A stretch of 64,000 bases of DNA from Dillenia suffruticosa (Eukaryota; Streptophyta; Magnoliopsida; Dilleniales; Dilleniaceae), in NCBI GenBank assembly GCA_033439265.1, contig JAVTVX010000021.1:16767001-16831000 (forward strand), given 5' to 3'. A model generated the notes under the pieces. The model was given only the letters and a program-made list of their open reading frames with translations, did not search any database and was not told the origin of the DNA. This document shows, one piece after another, positions 55,263 to 64,000 of the stretch. Position numbers and translations under genes: made by a program. Numbering within the stretch: position 1 is the stretch's first letter; every line of letters begins with the position of its first letter.

Positions 55263-57821
55263 ATTATGTTATGCATAAATAGGCTTCACAATATCCACCA
55301 AAATAATTTATGCACTCTGAATGGGATTATGTTTTATCTATTCCATTCGGTCTACCCTGAAATTTTCTATTTCTGATGCAATGTTGCTTGCTCAGGTTTT
55401 TACAGCTGCTGCAGCTGATGAACGAAAAAATATTGTCATGTTGGCTTTTGAGACCATGGAAAAAATAGTTAAAGAATATTTTCCGTATATCACTGAAACG
55501 GAGACCGTAACTTTTACCGACTGTGTTAGATGCCTCATCACCTTTACAAATAGCAGATTTAACAGCGACGTGAGCCTTAATGCTATTGCCTTTCTGCGTT
55601 TCTGTGCCATCAAACTTGCAGAGGGAGGACTTGTTTGCAACGATGAAAGTAAAGACAAGGACCTGTCTATAGCATCCACCAAAGGTGATGTTCCAGATGG
55701 TCATGCTTTGGTGGACAAAGATGATCATGCATCTTTCTGGGTTCCTTTGCTGTCAGGTAGCTAATCATTCTAATTCACATTCCTTCCATCTACTATATTT
55801 ACAATCTGTTCCATCTCAATCTTTTATTTACTTCTGGTAGTGCATCAATGTTGTTTTATGGTAATTTTTTCTCATTGAAGCATGCTTGAATCTACTTCAG
55901 ACTATATTTCGTCTTGCTTCGCTTTTAATCCAAGGTTTCAGATATGGCTCCTAACAGTCACTGCATTATATGCATACTGATGTGGTGGTTATATTTCTTT
56001 GAGATAAGTCTATAAATTTATAGTTATGAAGAATAACATCCATTTATGTACTGAAATTCATTTCTGTTTTGCAAATTTTGTCTCCAGGATTGTCAAAGCT
56101 GACATCAGATCCCCGTGGGACCATTCGGAAAAGTGCTTTGGAAGTGCTTTTTAACATTCTAAAAGATCATGGTCATCTGTTTTCTCGGCAATTTTGGAAT
56201 GTCATTTTCAGTTCTGTTGTTTTCCCCTCATTTAACAGTGCACATGAGAAGAGAGACACACAGACAACTGATGATCCATCACCTACACAGCTTGAAGGAA
56301 GTGCATGGGATTCTGAAACCTCTGCAGTTGCAGCAGAGTGTTTAGTGGACCTATTTATTAGTTTCTTTGATGTTATAAGATGTCAACTCTCAAGTGTTGT
56401 ATCAATACTGACAGGCTTCATAAAAAGTCCTGGCCAGGATCCTGCTACCTCTGGGGTGGCCGCACTGGTTCATTTGGCTAGTGATTTATGCAGAAAACTG
56501 TCAGAAGATGAGTGGAGAGATATTTTTTTGGCTTTGAAAGAAGCTGCTGCTTCTACTCTACCAGGATTTTTAAAAGCTCTAAAGATCATGGATAGCATAG
56601 AGGTGCCTGATGTTGCTCAAGCCCACACTGATGTGGAAGTATTATCCGACAATGAATTGACCAATGATGATCTTGAAGATGACAATCTGCAAACTGCAGC
56701 CTATGTTGTTTCAAAAGTGAAGAATCATATATCTGTGCAGCTACAAATTATACAGGTTTCCTCTCTGTCTCCCCCCCCCCCAAAAAAAACCAAAAACAAT
56801 CTGTTGCTTTTCATTTTCAATCTCTTTCTTCTGCAATGTAGCTACAGTCCGATAAGCTTTCACTTGAACAAGCTGACCAAAAATCTTTACATAGGCTACT
56901 CTAAATTTTATCAAGTCTGAGGATGATCCTCACTTAACTTATTTTTAGATGACATGGAAAATACGAGGAATTAGGTAAGAGATAGATGTCATCTTCTTAA
57001 ACTGCATGACTGCCTTTTTTCTTTTCTTCCACTGGCAGATTAGCTAAAAAGAAGGATCTTCATTATAATAATTATGCGAAGTATTCCAGTAAATGTTTTA
57101 TCAGAAAAACAGTAGCTATAGTAACTGTTCAGATGCTGGACTTGGTACCTATGAATCAGTTTGTTTGGTAGTTTGTGTGCAAGTAGTCTTATCTTGTTTT
57201 CTATTGCAGGTGGCAACTGATCTGTACCAGAACCATAGGCCGTTCTTGTCTACAGCAAATGTCAACATCCTTATTTCTGTGATTTCATCCATTGCATCAC
57301 ATGCCCACCAACTGAACTCTGAAAGGACCTTGAAATTGAAATTGCAGAAAGCATGCTTTATCCTGGAGCTCCATGAGCCACCGATGGTTCATTTTGAAAA
57401 TGAATCTTACCAGAAGTTGCTCAGTTTTCTGAAAAGCCTTACCACTGATAATCCTCGTGTATGTGACGAGATGAATATTGAATGTCAGCTAGTGGACGTA
57501 TGCCAAGAAATCATGGGGATATACCTGAAATGTGCTGGAACCGGTTCTTCACGGAAGAACCAGAGTAACCAGCCAGAGATGCACTGGATCCTCCCATTAG
57601 GATCAACAAAAAAGGAGGAATTGGCAGCCCGGACAGCTTTGGTCGTGTCAGCTTTGCGTGTATTGAGCAGCTTGGATAGGGAATCATTCAGGAGGTATGT
57701 CTTGCAGTTCTTCCCAATGTTGGTCGACCTTGTAAGGTGTGAGCACAGCTCCGGAGAAGTTCCGCGCTTGCTAAGCAATATATTTGAGACATGTATAGGC
57801 CTGATAATGATGGAGTTATGA
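47587..57821 (+). CDS. BIG1: BIG1-type Sec7 ARF guanine-nucleotide exchange factor
   Basis: Large BIG-class ARF-GEFs load GTP onto ARF GTPases at the trans-Golgi/early endosome for coat recruitment and secretion. Exons: 47587-48659, 49428-49745, 50874-51204, 51446-51868, 52880-53172, 53484-53757, 54014-54522, 54795-55116, 55396-55756, 56088-56755 and 57210-57821. These sum to 5184 bases, or 1727 residues, against about 1690 in Arabidopsis. All joins use GT-AG and keep phase. The N-terminus [16 protein letters not shown] with [13 protein letters not shown] opens the DCB domain. The Sec7 domain is at about 580-770 and includes [12 protein letters not shown] with catalytic Glu664, then [12 protein letters not shown]. 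The HDS repeats follow, including [20 protein letters not shown]. The wording is closer to BIG1 (At4g38200) than to BIG2/3. The C-terminus [16 protein letters not shown] fits the family. No damage was seen. Met in [10 protein letters not shown], where resistant forms have Leu, predicts brefeldin A sensitivity. Confidence 0.97.
51895..52061 (+). mobile_element. TS-like tRNA-derived SINE in BIG1 intron 4, with 15-bp target duplication
   Basis: The body is 51910-52046. It starts GATCACAGGTTTGAGGCATG (B-box-like), continues GGAAATAGCCTCTTTGCAAA and ends GTGAGCCCTTTTTA. This order and wording match my memory of the TS/tobacco-type SINE superfamily, although the A-box end is missing. Perfect direct repeats TTAGCTTATAGTGAA at 51895-51909 and 52047-52061 mark the insertion. 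It lies only 26 bases past the donor of intron 4, yet splicing signals are intact. Confidence 0.88.
55225..55261. repeat. (CT)n microsatellite in BIG1 intron 8
   Basis: An uninterrupted CT tract of about 18 units between exons 8 and 9, on the coding strand upstream of the acceptor at 55395. Confidence 0.95.
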
Positions 57822-60794
57822 CATATAGGACATGAGAGTAACCATCTATGTTGTGCAAGGAGTCCCATCAAGTCTTGGTGATGATGAAACCTTCCCCCCG
57901 ATTTGGGAGGAGCATTTGAGCCCCACTATGATCTACTCTCGATTTTGTAATACGCTTACTTGTACATTTAGGATTGGGGGGTGGGGGATTATTATTGAGA
58001 ATGTAGAAGTGATTCCTCATAATATATATTGAAATCAATTTTATTTTCTTTTGGTTGGAGTTGTAAATATCTCGTTTTAAATTTGCAGTTAAACCCTTAA
58101 CCCGGTATGGATTCCGAGCCATGAAACGGCTTGGGGAAGTTTGCTTTCTCAAACTACCAGCTACGTTATACATGTGGTTGGAGTGGGATGGAGGCGCTCT
58201 ATTTTAATTTTTAATGTAAACTACAATAAGAGAAAGAACAATGAAATAATAATTTATAGACGAGAATTTTATCAAATACTTTAAGGCCAAAAATATAACT
58301 TAACCTAGTTTCTATTTGTTTGTCAAAAACATTTTTCTTGCTTCAATGTTTGGCTACCGGAAAATTTTTCGGATTTATGGAAAACATTTTCGGGTTAAAA
58401 TCAAGGCAAATTTTGAAAAAACATGTTCCAAGAAAAAAAAATTATTTGCAAATTTCTGTGTAACAAACAGGGCCAAAACAGTGTAGGACCGGGAAGAGAA
58501 TTCATACGTACGCTATTTGACTTGCACTCCTCCGGTGTCTCCTCATTTGTCAACCCACCAACCCCCCCAAAGAAAATCAGCCTCGTCTTCTTCTTTAATC
58601 TCTTCGGTCCTACACAAATTTTTCTCATTCACAGAAGCAGATATTAGTACTTAGCATAACATGGCCACTGATGGAACCCATTTCTACCTACCACACTATA
58701 TACAAGTATGAAGTATATACTAACAATTGGGATTCATTCCGTCGTAGCTAGGACACCATGCTTGGAGTGAATTCCTTATTTGTTCAGTAGGAGAGCAAAT
58801 GCTGAGCTCTTTATAAAAGGAAAGATGGATTGTGAGGGCTCTAACCCTCTGGGGTCACCAACAAAGAGGGCTGAACTCTCTTGTATCATTAGGCCAACAG
58901 ACCCGCGATTGAATCCATTATTTAGTGAAAATTAGGATGATCTCCCCCCTACAAAGAGCTTACTTTTCTTTGTAGTTCATGTTCATGTTTACTCATTACG
59001 TTATCCCTTTTTTTTCCCCCAACGAGTATGTCATTCGAGCACAACTACAGCCACTTGGAACTTTTGAAGGAGTCCTACTATAAATATTATATGTTCCACG
59101 AAATAACAATTATCCAAATTGAGTTGGCAGGAATGGTATAATAGCCATAAGCAAGAGGCAGGTTTCCGTCGGCAATTTGGACTTGCTCACATTTCCACAC
59201 AAGTTATAGCGATTTTAATAGCTACTTCAAGTCTCTCTTAAACCAACTTTTTTACCCAAATTTTATTTATAATGTGGGAGTTTAAAAATATTTAGAGTCG
59301 TATACTCAAATGAAGATATTGTACCAATTCGATTCAAAATTGATTAGATTGTCCGGTTTAATTTGCAAAAGAATCACATCAAATTGATGGGCCTCCTTTC
59401 TTTTTCTAAAAAGGATAAAAAAAAAAAAAAAGTAAAGTTCCAACCGGGGGGTGTTAATGTACAGGTGCCCAAACTCTAACCGGTTGGGCCTAAACAATTA
59501 TAATTAGATGAAAGAAAATAGAGACCCTGCATTTAAAAAATAATCTCATGATAAGATGTAATATCCTCCAAATATTAGTTAATTAAAAATGATCACAATG
59601 TAAATGTCAATGGACGCAGATGTGAACACAACACAATTTCAGAATACAGAAGTCGGAAGCGCAAAGGACGCGGAGTGGTTAGGTAGACACATAGTCCTGT
59701 CAGCTCAGTAAGCCTAAAAACCTAATCGCATCAACATCAAAATTAATTGCAGTATACTATTTTAGTTAGCTGCGCAGAACCTTTTCAAAACATAGAATAC
59801 CATAAACACCCAACTCAAACATTGTCATGTTCTTCAACCTTCTACTAATGTATCATCCTAATTAACTTGAAAACTCAGGTTGAAATGGAGAAGCCCACCC
59901 CCCCCCTGCAAGCACTTGGAAAATTAGGAATGCGGTGGTTGCAAGATCCTAATCAATTTTTCTATAGTTGACCCTTTGTAATGGGGTATGCTCTATTATT
60001 AATGTGAGCTGAAAATTTTGGATAGTCATAGATTTGCCATGCTACGTCGGAGTGGTGGTTGCTCCCAAGTCCTCAGTAAAACAAAATGGCGCCCGCCACC
60101 TCGGACTTTATGTATACGGGATGGGACTGACAGACAGCGATCGCTAGATGGCAATTGCATCTTAGTTCGCTAATATTTTACGTGTACGTGGGACGGGGGG
60201 TTTTCCTATGTTGGGTTCAATTTATTAAGATAATTCCAATAAGATTGCTTTTTATTTTTCAATTTAAAAATCAAACAGCTTGAGATTGATGCAAAACAAA
60301 CGTTGGGTGACCAGAATGGATGATCCCCCACATGTGGGATTTTTGTTGTTCAATATGATTCATATGATATTTTATAAACAGAGTTGTAGACTCTGATAAA
60401 ATTATTGCACATTTTAAACTTAATTGATTTTGAAGGGGTAGACGACACAAGAAGTGGGATTGGATTGAAAGTCAAAACTCAAAAAGGTAAAAGGTCTTTA
60501 TATTTACAGCAACGCCATGGACATGCTAAAACCATTACCTATGGAGGTTGAAAGGTTGGATATGTTCAGACTTTTTAGCATCATATACTAACGAAATCAT
60601 TTTAATTCCATCACCGACGTGCCGTGTGGTGTGTGTTCCTTTGATTTCATTTCATTGCGTTTCTTTTATGATGATGGTTTTTTTTTCTTTCTAATTTTGG
60701 CGTGAAACATATGATCAGATCAATAAAATAAAACAAAAGCGAGAGTTATGCTGAATTTGAGTTTCTATTTTTTTTTTGGGTAGAGGAATTTGAA
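57822..60794. other. BIG1 3' UTR and intergenic DNA
   Basis: The first few hundred bases should be the BIG1 3' UTR. The rest is AT-rich with homopolymer runs and no recognisable gene. The stretch at about 58800-58930 may be an old retroposed fragment but lacks clear ends. Confidence 0.45.
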
Positions 60795-61887
60795 GACATG
60801 TACCGAAATAACATAAAAAAAAATTTTAAAACAACCCGAACGAGAAAAAATTTCTCCAAATAACTCGAATTTGTCGGGAGTTGGAGACGCGATCACTGTG
60901 TCGCGTCTTCAACCCGCGACAAAGACAAAGTCCAGAGAGAGAGAGAGAGAGAGGAGCCTGCGGGGGGGAGGGAGAGAGGGGAGGAGAGCGGCGGGGGGCG
61001 GAGGGGTGAGGGAGGAGCGCGGTGGGGGGCAGCGGCGGGACGGAGAGAGAGGGGAGGACCGCTGCGAAATGCGGAGGGGGAAGGAGGGAGAGAGAGGGGA
61101 GGGCCGCAGAGGGGGGAGGGAGGGAGAGAAAGAGGGGAGGAGCGCGGCACTGGGCGGAGGGGAGAAGGAGAGACAGAGGGGAGAGTCGCAAGGGGTGCGG
61201 AGGGGGGGAGGGAGAGAGAGAGGGGAGGGCCGCAAGGGGCGGAGGGTCGCGGGAGACGGAGGGGGGGGAGGGAAGGAGGGAGGGAGAGAGAGGAGAGGGC
61301 GGCGGGGGATCCGCCAGAGGAGGGAGAGAGAGAAAGAGGGGAGGAGAGTGGTAGCGCTGCTCTCCTCCTCTAGCTTTGTCTCTCTCTCCCTCCCCCTCCG
61401 CCCTGTCTCCCCTCTGTCTCTCTCCTCCCCCCTCTGCCCCCCGACTCCTCCCCTTTTTCTCTCTCCCCTCCCCCTCCGCCCCCTTGCCGCGCTTCTCCCC
61501 TCTTTCTCTCTCTCTCCCCCTCCGCCGCCCGCCGCCCGCCGCCCGCCCCCTCCTCTCTCTCTCTCTCTCTCCCCCGACGGACCCCACACCGCCCTCCCCT
61601 CTTTCTCTCCCTCCCTTCCCGCTCCGCGGCCCTCCCCTCTCTCTCTCTCCCTCCCTCCCCCTCTGCACCCCGCCGCGGTCTTCCCCCCACCTCGCTCCTC
61701 CCTCCCCCCCACTCTCCCTCCGCCCGTGGACTCCTCTCTCTCTCTCTCTCTGGATTTTGTCGCGAATTGAAGAAGCAACACAGTGTGTCACGTTTCCAAC
61801 TTTCGATAAATTCGGGTAATTTGAAAAAACGTTTTCCGGTTCGGGTTGTTTTAAAAAAAAAAAATTTATGTAATTTTGTTACATGTC
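60795..61887. repeat. 1.1 kb foldback with homopurine and homopyrimidine arms
   Basis: The outer parts of the arms are inverted copies: GACATGTA with AAACAACCCGAAC and ACTGTGTCGC on the left (60795-60945) pair with the right side (61745-61887), which reads ACACAGTGTGTCAC, GGTTCGGGTTGTTTT and TACATGTC. Inside, 60946-61360 is nearly all A and G with short GCCGC/GCGCGG islands. By contrast, 61361-61760 is nearly all C and T. Within each arm, units of roughly 60 bases recur (GAGAGAGGGGAGG, GCCGC, GCGGAGGGGGAGGGAG), so this looks like a minisatellite grown inside an inverted repeat. The long open frames on both strands are a by-product of composition. Confidence 0.85.
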
Positions 61888-62475
61888 TCGAGAAATTTGA
61901 GTTTCCATCTCCACCACTAAGCATTGATTTAGCTTACAAAAAGTTCAGATTAGAGTAGACGAAAACTATACTATAAAAAAATTATTAAAACAATAATAAT
62001 TCTAATTTTTCTTTTAAAAATTAAATGTATTTGTAATTTTCAAAACAAAAAAAATATTTTGATTAATAAATATTCTAAATAAAATAAAATAAAACATAAT
62101 ATAATTCAAATAACGATGATGATGGGTGGCGCATCTCATGTCAACTCAACCGTGATAATTCTAATATGTAATTTTGATACATTACAATGAATGTATATAT
62201 ATATATATATAAAGATTTTGTTAACAGTGACGATCTATAAATAACTATACAAAATTGCATAACATATTGAATGAGAATATAAAAGAATACTTTATTTTTT
62301 ACACAAATGACAATTTGAGTTTATACGTCTATGTATGGCTGCACTGTATCTCATATCATTTAAAAATATTAGTCTATTCAAAAAGAAATCTTGATTTACC
62401 AAGTTAGGCCACATATCACCATCCTAGCATTTGACAATACGTTTCACAACTCCTTCCGCATTCCATCCCCCTCCC
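61888..62475. other. AT-rich upstream DNA of HMGR
   Basis: Very AT-rich, with a short TA repeat (about 62192-62211). It probably contains distal promoter sequence of the HMGR gene; no specific element can be named. Confidence 0.4.
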
Positions 62476-62663
62476 TATAAATCAGAATCCCCCCTCGTTT
62501 CCCTCTTTCCCGTCCATAATAAATTAAGATAAATAAAACAAAACCAACAGCAGGAAAGCAAGGGGCGTGGGGGTTTGGATGGAATTATAATCCTCAGATC
62601 AAAATTCCAATTGGTCTTTCTCCTCCTCCGTTCAGTTTTCCGTTTGTGGCAGGGGGTGAGGTG

Positions 62664-62699
<36 letters not shown>

Positions 62700-62764
62700 C
62701 CTCGATCCGTCGTCGGCCCACTTTTCTGCCAGATAACTTTGCTTCTTTTTCTTTAGGCAGAAAA
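62476..62764 (+). promoter_or_regulatory. HMGR core promoter and 5' leader
   Basis: TATAAAT at 62476-62482 is a good TATA box, which would put the transcription start near 62508-62515. The leader is pyrimidine-rich and holds a (TC)n tract at 62666-62697, less than 70 bases before the start codon at 62765. Confidence 0.6.
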
Positions 62765-63801
62765 ATGGACGTTCGAAGGCGATCGAGCGTCGCCCCGCCT
62801 CCATCCCCAGTGGTAGGGAAACGCAAAAACGACGTCGGATTCATGAAGAAGGTGAAGGATTTGCCTCCTCATCCTTCTCCTCCTCCGGCGAAGCCGTCTG
62901 ATGCCTTGCCGCTCCCGCTCTACATCACCAACGTCGTCTTCTTCACCCTCTTCTTCTCCGTCGTCTATTTCCTCCTCCAGCGCTGGCGCGAGAAGATCCG
63001 CAACTCCACCCCGCTTCACATCGTCTCTCTCTCCGAGATCGCCGCCATCATCGCCTTCGTGGCCTCCTTCATCTATCTCCTCGGCTTCTTTGGCATCGAC
63101 TTCGTCCAGTCCTTCATCCTTCGCCCTTCTCAGGACGATGCCTGGGACGACGATGAAGTTCTCGCAGATAATAATGCCAATCTCGACAAATTCTTCATCA
63201 AAGAGGACTCCCGCTCTGCACCCTGCGCCGCCGCCTTGGACTTGGACTTGGACTGCCCTCTTCCCCCCGTCAAGAAGGTCGTCGTCGATCCAATTCCGGT
63301 TGCCCCAACCCCTTTGCCTGCAGAAGACGAGGAAATCATAAAGGCTGTGGTTTCCGGCACAATTCCCTCCTACTCTCTCGAATCCAAGCTCGGAAACTGC
63401 AAGCTGGCAGCAGCTATTCGCCGCGAGGCTCTGCAGAGGATGACGGGAAAATCTCTGGCGGGGCTGCCCCTTGATGGGTTTAACTACGAATCCATATTGG
63501 GACAGTGCTGCGAGATGCCTGTGGGCTACGTTCAGCTGCCCGTGGGCATTGCTGGACCTCTGTTGCTGGACGGCAAGGAGTATTCTGTTCCAATGGCGAC
63601 CACTGAAGGGTGTTTGGTAGCCAGCGCCAACCGGGGTTGCAAGGCTATCTATGCTTCGGGAGGTGCTTCGAGTGCGGTGCTGAGAGATGGCATGACCAGA
63701 GCTCCTGTTGTTCGTTTTCCTACCGCGCAAAGAGCTGCCCAGTTGAAGTTCTTCCTCGAGGAACCCCTCAATTTCGATACCTTGTCTTCTGTCTTCAACA
63801 G
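62765..63801 (+). CDS. HMGR: 3-hydroxy-3-methylglutaryl-CoA reductase, first exon (3' end outside window)
   Basis: HMGR reduces HMG-CoA to mevalonate with NADPH, the committing step of the cytosolic isoprenoid pathway, in the ER membrane. Exon 1 encodes 345 residues and ends AAC AG|GT at 63801, the usual plant split in an FNR codon. The start MDVRRRS has the Arg-rich ER signal of plant HMGR. Two membrane spans follow at about 50-71 and 91-116, then a variable acidic linker (about 122-190). The catalytic domain then starts with [20 protein letters not shown]-CoA binding segment [21 protein letters not shown] (split here: [21 protein letters not shown]; 250-270) and TTEGCLVAS with catalytic Glu281 are present. 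The later catalytic Lys, Asp and His motifs must lie in exons beyond 64000. GC is high for this window, as is normal for HMGR exon 1. No damage seen. Confidence 0.97.
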
Positions 63802-64000
63802 GTAGTCTAAATTGCTGCTTTTCCTGGTATGATTCGTATCTTATGGAAAATCTTTTGGTAATCATAGGACTAAATGACTCTTAATTATGTAGTAATGAGT
63901 GATTGGTGATGGAAGGATATAACACGATACCAGGAGTTGCCTTGCCAATTTGTTTTGTATTGGAAGTCTATTTTTAAAATATAAATTATTTCCATCAGCG
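63802..64000 (+). other. HMGR intron 1, partial
   Basis: Begins with GTAGTC directly after the exon 1 end and is AT-rich to the window edge, with no acceptor used inside the window. Confidence 0.7.

Noticed and set aside
60826-61924. Overlapping frames of 150-320 codons on both strands
   Set aside because: They consist of Arg/Glu/Gly or Ser/Pro/Leu repeats produced by purine- and pyrimidine-only DNA, and they exist on both strands at once. They are compositional artefacts of the foldback.
62901-63865. Second plus frame and long minus frame over HMGR exon 1
   Set aside because: Shadows of the GC-rich HMGR exon; only the frame starting at 62765 has HMGR domains.

Overview
This window looks like nuclear DNA from a flowering plant, most likely a woody eudicot. 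It has genes split by short GT-AG introns and plant-specific families: a calcium-dependent protein kinase, a BTB/NPH3 protein, PPR proteins and a two-membrane-span HMG-CoA reductase. Intergenic DNA is AT-rich, with many (CT)n/(AG)n tracts, LINE and SINE copies and LTR-type remnants. The species cannot be named from sequence alone. Gene models were built by reading splice sites and by remembered family resemblance; no database search was run.

Layout. 340-3137 (+): 3' part of a mitochondrial phosphate carrier gene. 6802-11870 (+): complete CPK5/6/26-type kinase, 7 coding exons, with a probable further intron in its 3' UTR. 17432-17905 (-): small intronless Trp-rich plant protein of unknown function. 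19129-20962 (+): 5'-truncated LINE with target-site duplication. 21832-25314 (-): decayed plant D-Ala-D-Ala ligase-like gene. 26188-31045 (+): decayed, 3'-truncated MRL1-type PPR gene. 31732-34074 (-): intact BTB/POZ-NPH3 gene, 5 exons. 37198-38631: solo LTR. 38645-42657 (+): decayed THA8-like PPR gene, split by a 2.2 kb near-perfect palindrome with TG...CA ends and a 5-bp target duplication. 43912-44072 (-): expansin scrap. 44400-45341: LINE relic, followed by a SINE at 45394-45581. 47587-57821 (+): complete BIG1-type Sec7 ARF-GEF, 11 exons, 1727 codons, with a SINE in intron 4. 60795-61887: 1.1 kb purine/pyrimidine foldback. 62765-63801 (+): first exon of HMG-CoA reductase, which runs off the window.

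The genes do not form one pathway. The intact set covers mitochondrial phosphate transport, calcium signalling, a ubiquitin-ligase adaptor or phototropism-type scaffold, trans-Golgi vesicle traffic and the start of the mevalonate pathway. Three successive genes between 21.8 and 42.7 kb that would normally encode organelle-targeted proteins are all broken. This pattern suggests one copy of a duplicated segment losing redundant genes. The most unusual structures are the two long inverted repeats, at 40045-42231 and 60795-61887.
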